64,000 nucleotides of DNA from Chionomys nivalis (GCF_950005125.1 NC_080106.1:29505001-29569000); one strand, 5' to 3'; counted from the first letter of the stretch, positions 1 to 12,841 are shown. A program made the numbers and translations. Notes: generated by a model not told the origin, from the letters alone.

Positions 1-60
1 TCCACCTGCCTCTGCCGCCCAAGTGCTGAGATTAAAGGCATGTGCTATCACACTGCCTTT
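1..60 (-). mobile_element. B1 SINE fragment, cut by window edge
   Basis: The window opens inside a B1 (7SL-derived SINE) in reverse orientation: a CCACCTGCCTCTGCC block followed by AAGTGCTGAGATTAAAGGC and the CACACTGCC end. It reads out through the B1 5' end at about position 58. The 3' part lies outside the window. Confidence 0.85.
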
Positions 61-1265
61 GAACTTGCTATAATTCTTACTGTGCTTTCCATTAACCACT
101 AGACCAGGCTAAAATGAAAGGTTCTATCTCTGGATAGATTCTCCAGTGAGGCTGGCCAACAAACAAGTCAAGGGGAAAAATCAACAGAGGTACAATGAAG
201 AAAAAAATCAAAGTGGAAACTGAATCACTTCTTGTAGCAATTACAAAGGATGGAAAGGGCAAGAGAATAAATAATAAACATGTAGGATAAAAAGCAAACA
301 CCAATGACTTCAGTGAGCTAGAGAGTGGGCAACAAGAACTGACAATGTCAAAGCCTGAAACTTCATCCACTTCAGGCATATTCCATGCTGCCATTCAGAA
401 TAGTCACTACAATTACATCATATGTTTTGTTATTTCAGAGAAAAGTCTAGCCATTCTGACCTCCCTCACCATTCATGAAAATTTATTTTGGGCTTCTATA
501 ATACATCATTAGGATAGGGTTTTGATTCATATCTTTGACTAATTGCCTTAAACTCTTATAGTCTAGGATCCTGTAAAAAAGTACAACCCACTCCATAACT
601 AATAATGCCTTCAGATATCTGTGTTACCTACAACAACATGCATGCCAACACTTGCCATTGTTGGTACCCAAACAACTGCTGGTTTTTGTCTCTGAAACTG
701 GTCAATAGCATCCTCAGCACCTGGCCAGTGTTGCCATCTCTTTCTGTTTCCTTCATCTTTCCTTCATACCACATTTATGTCTGCCTTCAAGCCTTTTGTT
801 TGAATTTAAATAGTAGTTAGCATAAACAGCACAGAATTAAAGATAAGGATTATATTTTTTAAAACCATTTCCAATTATTTTGCTTTAGATGCAAATTTCT
901 TATGTCTAGGGAATTTCCTGTGTGGCTTTTGAGTTCTTTTGTTTAGAAATATTCATTTTAGTTCATTTATGCGTGTGACAGATGCTCTCATAGTTTTCCT
1001 TCCAAAGAATATTTTGTTGTTTCTTGTATCTGCTTGTGTGCCTTCTCTGTGAACATTGCTTTGTTAACTCTTTGGAAAATTTCGAATTGCTCTTCTCACC
1101 TGCATGTATAACAGCCCTCAGAAGAAATTGCAAAGGAAAATGAAGCTGTTGATTGAGGTGAAGCTTCTCAAAGAATTCTCAAGGTGTACTGGGTACTGGA
1201 TACATGCTGGGGTGACAAATGGCATCAATGTCATCACTGTGTAGCCAGCATGACTTAAGACAATG
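61..1265. other. Unique AT-rich DNA, nothing recognised
   Basis: No repeat, exon-like structure or RNA gene is visible. Short open frames here have no recognisable motif and no flanking splice or Kozak context. Confidence 0.6.
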
Positions 1266-1388
1266 TGGGGCCTGGAGAGGTAGCTCAGTTGGTGGAATGA
1301 CTTGACTACGGTGCACAAAAAGGTCTAAATTTGATACCAGGTAACATAGCTTGTAAATGGTGTATTATTCTAATTCCAGAACCTTTGT
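1266..1388 (+). mobile_element. tRNA-derived SINE (ID/B4/RSINE type), old
   Basis: GGGGCCTGGAGAGGTAGCTC followed by AGTTGGTGGAAT resembles the tRNA-like A-box head of rodent ID/B4-type SINEs. TTTGATACCAGGTAACA fits a degraded B-box, and the downstream TGTAAATGGTG fits the body. No clear poly(A) tail or target duplication remains, so it is old. Confidence 0.55.
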
Positions 1389-2560
1389 ATCTATAATGTG
1401 GAAGATTTTATCATCATTATTATTATAAAACAAAGTCAAGAGCTCAGAAGACACAGACATTTATGACCACTTTCGTAAATAGTCTGCTTTTCACTGATGG
1501 GACTCATTCTATCATGGTCTAATTATCAAATGCAATAAGATCTAAACCATTTAGAAAATAAATGTGCATTTATCTTAACTTAGTTTACGAAGACAGTGAA
1601 GCATGCATGCCATTTAGTAAGGTTTAAATTGTTAATATTTTAAGGTTAAAAGATACGTTTAAGTGAACAATCTAAAAAACTGACAGGAAAAAGGTCTGTA
1701 GACAAATAGTAATTCCCTAAGAATAGCATATCAGAGAAGAAGGAGACACAAACTCTTCAGCTCCCATAAGTTAGCAGCCCCTACCTCTTCCAGTTGTGCG
1801 TGACTGCTTGGTATGCAAGTACCGGGTCACAGGTGGAAGGAGCTGAGGACCATTATCCAGCGTAAATGTTTACAATATATCATAATTACTGACACACCTG
1901 TGGTAAATAACTGAGGGTCTGAGGCAAACGTGCAGCAAATGCTCAGAAGAGAAAGCGAGGAAGGAAACTCTCACTTGGAACCCGCCCTTGGATGGGATCC
2001 AGATGGCATGCTCTGTGAGAGGGAAGAGTCCTTTGCAAGGCTCTTGGCACATTTGTCTGCAGTGTCCGCACTCCACCCACCACCAGCCACTTCCCCAGCA
2101 CCCAGTATTCAGTAACCACACGGCTCAGGGGTCCGAAAGTCTTTGGTACCTTGTGTTTTTCTCTGAGAACAACTTGCACATAACTTTTCAAATACAAATA
2201 GGTTAGGTATCTACCTGACCAAAATGCAGCTACATTTATAAAACACAGATAAAAGAAGCTATAAATTATTGTAACATCTAAGTTTATGATTTAGGTTCAG
2301 TCTCCCTACATAAATGAGTTTTGTACTTTCGCTGAGACACGAATAAGTTCATTTCATTCCCTAGTGGTTTGTTTTACATACAATTTGTCTTAGTGGTATA
2401 CGGGAAATACTAAAAAGAAACTTGGCCTAAGATGGCATAGTCTACCAGATCTGGGTTTGGCTCCTATCAGGTCTCTAAAATTTTATGGAGATCACTATCA
2501 CCGAGGTTCAGAATATCATTTAAAACCTATTCTTAGATTATGTAAGTAGATAGAAAACCT
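1389..2560. other. Unique DNA, nothing recognised
   Basis: A mildly GC-richer patch lies at 1740-2130. It gives overlapping short frames on both strands but no family motif, so I treat them as chance. Confidence 0.55.
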
Positions 2561-2561
2561 A

Positions 2562-2757
2562 GAATAAAGAGGTTAGTACACTTTCAGCTAAGCCTAAGGA
2601 TCTGAGTTCAATCCTTGGGTCCTACATTTAAAAACTAATTCCTGCTGATTGTTCTCTGATCTCCATATCCACACTGTGACTCCCCTACACACACACACAG
2701 ACACACACACATACCACACACACACATACACACACACACACAGACACACATACACAA
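2562..2757 (+). mobile_element. B3-type SINE (B2 superfamily)
   Basis: The tract contains the diagnostic order of a B3: a B-box-like GGATCTGAGTTCAATCC at about 2599, then the TGTTCTCTGATCTCCATATC body, ending in an ACACAC tail. The 5' head is degraded. Confidence 0.75.
2685..2756 (+). repeat. Imperfect (CA)n tail of the B3
   Basis: CA dinucleotides interrupted by AG, AT and AC-C changes. It forms the 3' end of the adjacent SINE and explains the cysteine/valine-rich frames read from it. Confidence 0.95.
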
Positions 2758-2829
2758 TTAGGTAAAATATTAGAAAAGAAAGTTGAGAGACTAATTTAAA
2801 GCACATCACAGAAAAGACCACAGGTTTTC

Positions 2830-5610
2830 AAGATGCCATGGTGGGTCTGACTGTCAAACTATTTTAACTGGAACTCCTGTCTTTTCATTGGCTTGATTTC
2901 ATCTACTCTTTATTTCTACTTTCCTTTACATGCTTATAGATTGCAGGAGATATAAGCACTTCAGAAATAGTTTCAGTATAGTAAATAATAATGAGAAAAT
3001 GCCTACGATTTTACCTTGGCCTAGTCTATCTCTTCCCACAAAAAAAAAAAAAAAAAAACCACATTCACTTATAAAAGCAAATATTAAGAGCAACACAGCC
3101 CAATCCTCTGGAGAAATCACACTGGCGATGTAACAAAGAGGTTACATTCTGGTTTGTAGAAGGTCTCCGAAGTAGTCATGAATAACTAAGCCAACTCTAA
3201 TCATATTTAATTATGTTCTTCTCCGCTTTAAAGTTAACATTTAAAATTGAAACTGGACTCCTGGGTCATAGGTGCTGTAAGGAATTTGCAAATGCTTTAC
3301 AGGCCAGTGGGGCTGGATGCTTGCGATGGTTTTAAGAGACAGGAAAATCCTTACCCCATGAACCCAGTGAGAAAGCAACACAGCCTGAGGCTAGAGCAAC
3401 AGGGAATTAATGAGCCACAGGACATAAAGCCTAATAGCAAACCAAGCATCTTAATGAGCCTGGAGCTCATGTTCACCCTCAACCAATTAGTGTGAGAAGA
3501 CCAACCTGGTGTCCCCCTCTCTGAATGCCTCTTTCATGCATCGTGCGTCTTGTCATTTCATGTTTCAGTGCTGTCACTGAGAGAATCAAGTCTGAAATGT
3601 TTTGTCTTGCATGGCCATTTGAACTTAGATCTGAAGTGATTTCCCCCCTCCATTTACCATAAACCTTTCTTTCCCAAATCAAAATGTATTTTAAGTGTGG
3701 AGAGCCCTTAGGGCAGAAAACCCCTCATGAAAACTTGTCTAAAGAGCTGATTATATGTTTGAGTCTTGTTGAAGGAAGGAGCATTTAGTGCAAGGTTGGA
3801 GGAATTAGGGCAAAACCTGCCTGGGGTTGGGGGGAGATGGGGGATGGTCATGTGATCTACTCTCTTCTGAGGCACTCCAACTTCCTCAGTTTGCTTGACT
3901 CTCTTTACTCTGATAGAGTCTCCCCTTGGTCATTTTTTTACCTCTCTTTTATCGTTTATTTGAATGTCAAGGAGAGAAAACTGTAATATTTTCATTTTCA
4001 AAAACTTCCCAGGAAAGGCAATAAAGGAAATGAATCCCCAGTGGATAATGCCTTTTCATACTGTTGTACAGCAGACATTTTACCACACTGCTGTCTAAAT
4101 AAATCATTCATTTACAAGTTCCTTTGGGTTTTTAGACAAAATGATCTCTTAAAACAAAATGTTCTTTCCATCATGTCCTGTCTGTTCAAATCCCACTCAT
4201 TTCATTAAGAACCAACTCAAACATAAAATCCACTCTACCTACACATTTTTGTCCATGCTTTCATAAACACCAACTTGCATTGTGTGTGTGGAAAGGAATA
4301 ACTGACTGCAAAATGCTCAGAACTTTGCTAAAGAAGGGGACTGAATTCAGTGAAAAAAAAATTTGTGGATAATATCAGTGTTTAGTTCAAAGAGCCGTTT
4401 GGAGAATTTAACCCAGTTCACCCCAAGTAATATTAACTAGTGGTTAATAACTCATGCTCGTCAGTGAGTCTGTGAATTCTAAATCCAACAAAGTCCCAGA
4501 GTGGTCGTTCACAGGTGAGAAAGCCCGTGCTGAAGCAGGGGGCTCCTCTCATGCTGAAGACTGTTCTCCGTGTGCTTTCATATTCTGTGCCTCTAGACTC
4601 ACTGGAAGCGAAGAAAACACTGAAATCTCTTCATTTCGTGTGTCAGGGTCAGTTGTGAGACCCACCCAAGTCTGTAGGTGCAGATCCAGATGGCCACAGA
4701 ACAAGGAAGAACTAAGGAGCGCTTCTACTCAAGAGCTTTACTGAGCCACAGGAAATGGATAGCACAAGATGGGATTTCTCAGATTTGTTTGGAGTTTCGA
4801 CTTTGCCATATGGGTTCAGACAAAACTGAAATGCAAAACAGAATTCGAAATCATTCAAAGCTGTGAATGAAAACTGGCAAATTTTGTAGTCGCAGCTATG
4901 AGGTAGAGAGACCAAGGATTGAAAAGTGGGGTGCTCCACAGAGACGACTACCTGAGTTTCCTTAACTCAGGCATAGTAATCACTGTGTATAAGCTATACT
5001 AATCAAACATGAAGGGAAGCAAAGATTAAAAATAAGGAAGAAAGTTCTTTGTTTTATTCATGCCAAGAATCACAAGAGAAGTCTTTTCACTCCTGTCTTT
5101 GCAGACTTGTCATTCATAACCTGCCTGGGGGAGTTCTTCTTTCCACCCTCCCTCCAGTCTTGGGGACCATGCCTCTTGGTGCTGACTCAGAACCCCTCAG
5201 CTCTTCCTTGTCAAACCTCCCACCTGCCCTCCTATTCTATCTCCATTGTTTTGTGTCAGCTGCCAACCTACAGAAGAACTTTTCGCCAGGTCTGGCTGCT
5301 TCCCAGTGGACACACTACATTTAGGACACAGGTAGCCAATTTTCACTATTCTTTCTGTCCTCCGTTCTGGTCTCTCCAAAATCACCATTAGTTCTTCCTG
5401 CAGGAGCCGATTCTGCTTTACCTCCGCTCTCCGGGACCTCTGCAGCTTGGTGTGAAACCTGGTTCTCTGCCTCTTTCTCACTGATCGTCCTAGTCTTTCT
5501 TCTTAGCCCATCTTCATTAGGTAGTGTCACTCACCAACCAACAGAGGCACTTTCTACCACGTCCTTGCAGCCATGGCAGTTGCGTGGGATCCAGAGTTTG
5601 AGAGTATTTG
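2830..5610. other. Unique DNA with a poly(A) tract and a GC-richer block
   Basis: No transposon family is recognised. An A19 run sits at about 3040-3058 with no SINE in front of it. Positions 5050-5560 are richer in C and T (CCTCCCTCCAG, CTGCCCTCC), with overlapping short frames on both strands and no recognisable domain. A G-rich patch lies at 3820-3846. Confidence 0.5.
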
Positions 5611-5611
5611 A

Positions 5612-6115
5612 TTGAAAGAATACATTAAAAATTATCCATCATAATCACATAGGCCTCTTCCCCAGATGCAGGCATTGTTCATTATATGTAAGTCAATAAA
5701 TGTAACTCACCACATAAACAGACTGAAAGACAAAACCGCATGATCATCTCATTAAATGCAGAAAGGGCCTTTAACAAAGTCCAACATTCTTTCATGATAA
5801 AATTCCTTTGAGAACTAGGGATAAAAAGAACACACCTCAACATAATAAAGAATCACAGCAAGCCAATAGCCAGCATCAATGTCAATGGAGAGAAAAACCT
5901 AAACATTTTCACTGAAATCAGGAAGAAGACAAGAATGTCTGCTCATTCTTTCTTATACGTATTCATTGTAATGCTTGAAGTCTTAGACACAGTAATAAGA
6001 TATCCAAAGGATACAACTGGATACCAATAGGAAAGGAAGAAGACAAAATATCTTTATTTACAGATAATGGAATTTTACACAGAAGTGACCCTGTATAACT
6101 CCACCAAGAAGCTTC
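5612..6115 (+). mobile_element. L1 ORF2 fragment (reverse-transcriptase region)
   Basis: The plus strand carries the L1 RT block typified by AGTCCAACATTCTTTCATGA, then AAGAATCACAGCAAGCCAAT and AATGTCAATGGAGAGAAA, ending in GAAGTGACCCTGTATAACTC. Both ends are lost and stops and frameshifts interrupt it. It is an old pseudogene of the non-LTR retrotransposon polymerase. Confidence 0.85.
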
Positions 6116-6734
6116 TACCTCTGCTATTTTAATAGCAACATTAGCATGAATCTCGCTCCCTTTGTACTTTCATCCAAAAGCCATGATACCCTGAGCAAGT
6201 GAATTTTATTTCAATAACCACAATTTGTATATTAATTCAGGTGTATATTTAGCCTAGAGACTATGTATGAACCATATGTATGAATATGCATGAACCATGC
6301 ATGCAACCTTTTAAAAGCATTGCCATATAAGCACTGATGTTATTAATATTTTTCTCTTTAAAACAATGATAAGAGGTAATATCAAATTTAAAGTGTTAAC
6401 CATGTTAAGAACATGATATTATCATTACCAACATCTTCATATTTATAAACTCATATTTAATATGGATAATATTGTTGTTAAATGATCTTTGACTCTTGGA
6501 GGGAGCATAGTCAGTCCAGATGCAATGAGGTGTGTGTGTGTGTGTGTGTTTTATTTGTGGTAGCTAATAAAATAATTCCTTATGATTTTCTCAAACATCA
6601 TTAGTGCTATTTCTGACTTCCTTTCTTCTCTATTTATTTTCTCCTCTCCTCTCTGCTTAGAGTTCACCTTTCCTATTTCCATGGGAACATAAGGTCACTT
6701 GTGCTTTGTTATTCTCTTTTCTGTTGTCCCTTTT
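6116..6734. other. AT-rich DNA with a (TG)10 run
   Basis: A (TG)n run lies at 6530-6549. The rest is AT-rich with no clear family. The pyrimidine-rich part near 6620-6780 may be decayed 3' UTR of the following L1 piece. Confidence 0.5.
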
Positions 6735-6960
6735 TATTTAACTGGCTTCTAAAATTACCCCTCGATATATGCTCCCATCTGAAGATTTGGAACTAACGCC
6801 CTCCGATGAGAGAATATGCAACATTTGTCTTTCTGGGTCTGGACTACCTCATTCAATAATATCTTTTAGAGTTCCATCTACTTACAAAATATACGGTATA
6901 TCCCATGAATTTGTGTCTCATCCTTTCCTAAGACTATGCTGAACTTCTATGTATTGTTCT
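6735..6960 (-). mobile_element. Old L1 3' fragment, antisense
   Basis: TTTGTCTTTCTGGGTCTGG followed by CTACCTCATTCAATAAT and GTTCCATCTACTTACAAA parallels, base for base with decay, the 10230-10300 part of the large L1 in this window. That segment encodes the ORF2 C-terminal end on the minus strand. Confidence 0.7.
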
Positions 6961-7444
6961 AATTTTAGTATATGTGTTGCCCAAGTGAGCACCATGTAAA
7001 TCTTTTTAGCTATTTAAATTTTAATTTGTTAATGTTTTGTTAAATGTTTTACATATATATTCATAAGTTGATTTATAGCTGTGATTGTATATTTGTTTAG
7101 GTTAAATGATACTCAGAGATGAAAATTTTACATGTCTGTGAGAATATTTCTGGAAGAACTTAGCCTTTAGTTTATTGAACTAAGAAAAGTAAATAGTCAT
7201 CTCCAGTGTTCATGAACACAAATCTGTTGTGAGTTTAAACAGGAAAAAAAGCAAAACAAATAATTTGCTCACCTTTTTATGATTGGACATCGCTTCTCTC
7301 CTATTCTCAGGCAGTGATATTTAGGATTCTGATTTGCAAAGTAGGTTTGATTTGTACTACTGATGTTTCTAGCCATCTAGTTTACAGATAACTTATCATA
7401 ACATGATCCCCATAGGGATTTGAATTAATTTCATCACATGTGCA

Positions 7445-7447
<3 letters not shown>
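6961..7447. other. AT-rich unique DNA
   Basis: Nothing recognised between the L1 fragment and the microsatellite. Confidence 0.5.
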
Positions 7448-7519
<72 letters not shown>

Positions 7520-7540
7520 TGTATGTGTGTGTGTGTGTGT
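7448..7540. repeat. Compound microsatellite (CT)n(TG)n
   Basis: An uninterrupted CT run of about 27 units (7448-7502) is joined directly to TG repeats with one AT interruption (7503-7540). Such long pure tracts are usually length-polymorphic. The CT half is a mirror polypurine/polypyrimidine tract (H-DNA capable), the TG half Z-DNA capable. Confidence 0.98.
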
Positions 7541-7814
7541 CTGTTCCACTTCTCTGGAGATATCTTAAGGAAACTCATACCTTTGTACTTTTGTTCTCAG
7601 GTTAATTATTTTTTCCTCTTTCTAATCCTGATTGTATTTTCTGTTTACACAAACAGGACAGAGTAATACTGACTGACTAGTGAGAAGGACTGGGAAGAGT
7701 TCTGTCTTCTGCTTTCCAAGACAGACTTTGCATTCTTCGTTATATTTTGCTGTTTTCCTCGCGTTTTCCTTGACAGAGCTTTGATTATTCATTTAAACCT
7801 CATCTTTTGTTTGC

Positions 7815-9545
7815 ATATATTTACTACAATAAAATTTCCCAACAGCAATGTTTTGGCTGTATCCCATAAATATTGATTTATTGTATTCCATTTTCAGTCA
7901 GTTTGATAGTGCTATATTGCCCTTGAGACTTTCTCTTTGAACCATGAACTATTCAAAGAGTGTTGTTTGTTTTCCAAATGTTTGAAGATTTCCCTATTAT
8001 ACTTCTGTAAATGATTTCCAAGCTTAATGTATTTGATGTTATTAATTCTATTCTATTTGATTTCAAGTCTTTTCGGTTTCTCGAAGCATTTCCTGTTACC
8101 AAGCTTGTTCTTTTATCATATGGCCAGTCTTGGTATTTCTGTGTAGAAACTGGAAGATAATGTGCATTCAATCTTATTAAATAGAGAATGCCATGAATAT
8201 TGGCCAAGAGATTTTGAATGATATTAAATTATGCCCACTGATTTTTTCTACTTATGACTTTTGAGGTCTTTCACTAGTGTTGTATATTTTTCTATTTCTC
8301 TTTTCAGATTTATCAGTTTTAATTTCACAAAATTTATTGCTATATTCTTTAGTTCATCCACATCAAAGATAACTAGGTCTGATTATAGTAACTAATCAAT
8401 TTATTGACAGTTATACATGGTACTTCTTAATTTAGGATTTTCTTTACTCTGAAGACCATTTTTTAAATCACATATTGCTATAGTCATAGCTCCCATTTAC
8501 TGGATTAACATTTAATTGGTTTACCTTGTTCTAGTTTTGATTCATCAAACATGAAATCACAAAAGGTTGTACTGGGTCTTGCTTTAGTTATCAGTCCATC
8601 TGCCAATCTCTTTTCTCTTTGGTATATTTTAATTATTTGTGTTCAGTGTGGTTACTTAATGCTAAGAGCTTAAGCTTAATTTTGTGTTTCATTGGTGGTA
8701 TCCCCATTCATTCAGATTTTTTCCATTTTTAGATTCTCTGCCCATTGATGTTTTACTTCAGTGCTGTTTTGAAGTATGTGATTTTGACTCTATCTATACA
8801 TCATCTTTGTTACACTAGATATTATATTACAAACTGACAAATCATCACAATCTATTTAGGTCATCCTTTCTACCTGCTAAGTAGGTATAAAATTACTTCC
8901 TTTTCATTCTACACTTAAAAATATTCTCCATGTAAGTATTAGAGGCACATCAGATAATATTGTAATTTTTATTTCAAATATCAAACATAAGAAATTCAGA
9001 GGACAAAGAAACTATCATTTTTATGGACAGTTTTTATTTTCCCATTGATTTTTCTTCATTTCTGATTTTTCAAGTCTCTTTTTGAAATATTATATTATTA
9101 TATTTAAATAACTTTCTTAAGTTTTTGGACTGGGTCAGCTAACAACACACTCTTAGTTTCCCTCATTTGAGAATGTCTATATTTGTGCATATTTTTCCTG
9201 TAGAATTCCGAGGTGACAGTTTTATATGGAATGTGATGTTACTTTCTTACTACAATTTATATTATCTTTTATTCCAATTTGTGGTATTTTTATCCTGAAA
9301 GATGTTATCTGTTTATTACTTTTAGGACTTCTTTCTTTATAATTACCTTTCAGAAGGTTGTTGATAATATGCTTTGGCATTTACCTCTTTAGATTTATAG
9401 TTGCAAGGTACTATAACTGTCAGTTTATATGTCTTACCAAGTTAGTGATGATTTCTGCCATTATTTAGTCAAGTATTGTTTCAATTGATTCCTCTTTTCC
9501 CCTGAATTTCTGATGACAAAACTACGTGCATGCTGATGTATAGCA
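7815..9545 (-). mobile_element. Ancient L1 (L1M-like), antisense
   Basis: Reading the plus strand, the order matches the reverse complement of old mammalian L1. First comes GCTGTATCCCATAAATATTG, then CTTTGAACCATGAACTATTC with AAAGAGTGTTGTTTG (start of the ORF2 RT/EN span). Next is CAGTCCATCTGCCAATCTC (EN start) and then upstream sequence with CAGAAGGTTGTTGATAATA and TGCCATTATTTAGTCAAG. It ends near GCATGCTGATG. Divergence is heavy and indels frequent, so this is an old placental-age copy with no coding potential. Confidence 0.75.
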
Positions 9546-10419
9546 GGGATTTGATAAATTAGAGGGCATCCTGAGACACTTTCAAGACTCTGTATCTAAA
9601 CAAGTAATTAAATACTACCAGCACAGAGTATATAGTAAGTATAACATATATAAAATATTATAATATATAATGATGATAAAACAATCTGCCTCTGCCTTAC
9701 AACTGCCACCCACTCTATAACTGGACTTCGGGAGCTCAGTCAAATGCTCCACTGCAGATCTCTGCTCAGCTTCCATTAGTTGCTGGGTGAAGGTTCTATG
9801 GTGACATTTAAGATATTCACTTGCAAGGCAAGTTCCAGCATCCTCTCCTCTATTGCTTAGGGTCTTAGCTGAGGTGATCCTTGTGGATTCCTGGGAATTT
9901 CTCTAGTGTTAGGTTCCTTGCTAACCCCATAATGGCTCCCTCAATCAAAATATCTTTCTTTGCTCTTATCTCTACCTTTCCTCCTTCTCATCTATCCCGT
10001 TCCCTCAAGTTCTCCTACCCCTTCCCCTTCTCCCCTCCACTTCCCCTTCTGTCTTCCCTTGTTCTCCCACACCCATGCTTTCAATTTTTTTCAGGCAGTC
10101 TTGTCTATATATATTTGCTTTTCTTCAGGTTTACCTTATTACTTAGCATCTCTAGGGTCGTGGAGTATAAGCTCATTATCCTTTGCTTTACAGCTAGAAT
10201 CCACGTAAGTGTGAGTACATACCATGTTCATCTTTCTGGGTCTGGGTTTCCTTACTCAGGATGGTTTTTTCTAGTTCCATCCATGTGCATGCAAATTTCA
10301 AGATGTCATAGTTTTTTACAGCTGAATTATACTCCATTGTGTAAATGTACCACATTTTCTTTATCCATTCTTTGGTTGAGGGGCATCTAGCTTGTTTCCA
10401 GGTTCTGGCTATTGGAAAT

Positions 10420-10743
10420 TTATGCTGCTATGAGCATAGTTGAACAAATGTCCTTGTGGTATAATTGAGCATCTTTTGAGTATATGCCCAAGAGTGGTAT
10501 TGCTGGGTCCTGAGGTAGGTTGATTTTCAATTTTCTGAGAAACTGCCATATTAATTTCCAGAGTGGTTGTACAAGTTTGCATTCCCACCAGCAATGGATG
10601 AGTGTTCCCCTTTCTCCACATCCTCTAGAGCATAAGTTATCATTGGTGTTTTTGATCTTAGCCATTCTTATAGGTTTAAGGTGGTATCTCAGAGTTGCTT
10701 TGATTTGTATTTCCCTGATGGCTAAAGATGTTGAACTGAACAT
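10420..10743 (-). pseudogene. L1 ORF2 C-terminal segment
   Basis: This 107-codon open stretch is the C-terminal end of the L1 ORF2 protein. The cysteine-histidine motif is intact (C-x3-C-x7-H-x4-C at residues 38, 42, 50 and 55, bases 10579-10632), followed by W-W-E-C and a PLWK-type segment. This domain binds RNA in the L1 particle. Upstream and downstream coding continuity is lost. Confidence 0.85.
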
Positions 10744-11378
10744 TTCCTCAAGTGTCTTTCAGCCATTCTTCTGTTGAGAATTCTCTGTTTAGTCCTGTAC
10801 CTCATTTTTAAATTTGATTATTTAGTGTGTTGATGTCTAATTTCTTGAGTTTTTTATGTATTTTGGAGATCAGTCCTCTGTCTGATGTGGGGTTGGTGAA
10901 GATCTTCTCCCATTCATTAGGCTGTCTTTTTGTCTTATTGACTGTATCCTTTGCTTTACAGAAGTTTCTCAGTTTCAGGAGGTCTCATTTATTTATTCTT
11001 GCTTTCAGTGTCTGCTCTACTGGTATTATATTAAGGAAGCGGTCTCTTGTGTCCATGTGTTGAAGGCTACTTCCCACTTTCTCATCTATCAGGTTCAGCG
11101 TGGTCGGATTTATATTTAGGCCTTTAATCTATTTGGACTTAAGTTTTGTGCATGGTGATAGATACAGATCTATTTTCATTCTTCTACATGTTGACATCCA
11201 GTTATGCCAGCACTATTTGTTAAAAATACTTTCTTTTTTCCATTGTATAATTTTATCTTCTCTGTCAAAAATTAGATGTTCATAGGTGTGTGGATTAATA
11301 GCCAGGTCTTTGATTCAATTCCATTGGTCAACCCGTCTGTTTTTACACCAATACCAAGCTGTTTTCATTACTGTAACT

Positions 11379-11573
11379 CTATAATAGTTTGATGTCAGGG
11401 ATGGGGATGCCTCCAGAACTTCCTTTATTGTACAGGATTGCTTTGACTATCTTGGGTTTTTTGTTTTTCCATATTAAGTTGATTATTGTTTTTTCATGGT
11501 CTGTGAAGAATTGTGTTGGGATTTTGATGGGGATTGCATTGAATCTCCAGATTGTTTTTGGTAGGATTGCCAT
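11379..11573 (-). pseudogene. L1 ORF2 segment between RT and C-terminus
   Basis: The 64-residue open frame contains the LIWKNKKPKI and GGIPIPDIKLL-type motifs of the post-RT region of rodent L1 ORF2. It is bounded by stops and is one fragment of a single broken ORF2. Confidence 0.8.
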
Positions 11574-11648
11574 TTTTTATTATGTTGATCCTACCTATCT
11601 ATGAGCATGGGAGATATTTTCATTTTCTGGCATCTTCTTCAATTTTCA

Positions 11649-12053
11649 TCAAAGGCTTAAAGTTTGTGATAAAAGGTCTTTCACTTCTTTGGTTCCTATT
11701 ACCCCAGGAAATTTTATATTATTTTTGGCTATTGTGAAGGGTGATGTTTTTCTGATTTTTTTCTCATCTTCTTCATAATTTATACATAGGAGGGCTACTG
11801 AATTTTTTGAATGGATCTTGTATCCTGTCACATCACTGAAGGTGTTTATCAACTGTAGGAGTTCCCTGGTAGAGTTTTGGGGGTCATTTATGTATACTAT
11901 CAAAACATCTGCAAATAGCAAAATTTGACTTCTTCCTTTCCACTGTGTATTCCCTTGATTTACTTTTGCTTTTGCCAGAACTTTAAGAACTATGTTGAAT
12001 AGATATGTAGAGAATGGACAGCCTTGAGTTGTTCCTGACTTTAGTGGAATCAC
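11649..12053 (-). pseudogene. L1 ORF2 reverse-transcriptase core, active site lost
   Basis: The 134-codon frame spans the RT palm. Residues 6-17 read SGTTQGCPFSTY (family SGTRQGCPLSP-like), followed by the LFNIVLKVLA helix. The catalytic FADD box reads F-A-D-V (residues 47-50, bases 11904-11915), so the second active-site aspartate is a valine by one base change. RT activity would be abolished even if the frame were open. Confidence 0.85.
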
Positions 12054-12305
12054 TTTGAGTTTCTATTTAACTTGGGGTTGACTATCAGCTTTCTGTATAT
12101 TGTTTTCATTATGTTTAGATATATTCCTTGTATCCCTGATCTCACCAGGACCTTTATCATGAAGGTGTATTTAATTGTGCCTAATGCCTTTTCAGCATCT
12201 AATGAGATGATAATATTTTTTTTCTTTTAGTTTATATGGTGGATCACATTGACAGATTTTCATATGTTGAACCATCCCTGCATCTTTGAGATGATTCCGA
12301 CTTGA

Positions 12306-12515
12306 TCATGATGTATGATTTTTTTTTGATGTGTTCTTGGATTTGGTTTGCCAGTATGGTATTTTATCAAGTATTTTTACATCTATAATCATAAGGGAGA
12401 TTGGTCTGTAATTATCTTTCTCAGTTGAGTCTTTATGTAGTTGTGAGATCAGGGTAAGTGTAGCTTCATAAGAAGAGGTTGGCAATGTACCTTTTGTTTC
12501 TATTATGTAGAACAC
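12306..12515 (-). pseudogene. L1 ORF2 segment, RT N-terminal part
   Basis: A 69-residue open frame with the L-I-x-Q-L-H-K-D-x-T-x-K-x-N-Y-R-P-I-S-L pattern of the RT fingers region. A frameshift separates it from the palm segment at 12053. Confidence 0.8.
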
Positions 12516-12841
12516 TTTAAGGAGTATAGGTATTAGCTCTTCTTTGAAATTCTGGTAGAATTCTTCACGGAAACCATCTGGTTGTTGGCTTTTTTGGTTG
12601 GGAGGTTTTTGATGACTGTTTCTATTTCCTTGCAGGTTATAGGCCTATTTAATTGTTCACCTGGTCTTGATTTAATTTTGGTATGTGATACTTATCTAGA
12701 AAATTATCCATTTCTTTTACATTTTTCAATTTTGTGGAGTACAGGCTTTTGCAGTATGATTTAATGATTCTCTGGATTCCCTTGGTGTCTGTTGTTACAT
12801 CCCCCTTTTCTTCTGATTTTGTTAATTTGGATGATCTCGCT

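Noticed and set aside
3820..3846. G-quadruplex at the G-rich patch
   Set aside because: Only three clear G-runs of three or more are separated by usable loops, so the motif is weaker than at 42988-43006.
7396..7578. Arg/Glu-repeat peptide
   Set aside because: It is translation of the CT/TG microsatellite.
9881..10390. A 169-codon plus-strand frame
   Set aside because: It is the antisense of the L1 3' UTR pyrimidine-rich region and ORF2 end. The real coding relic is on the minus strand.
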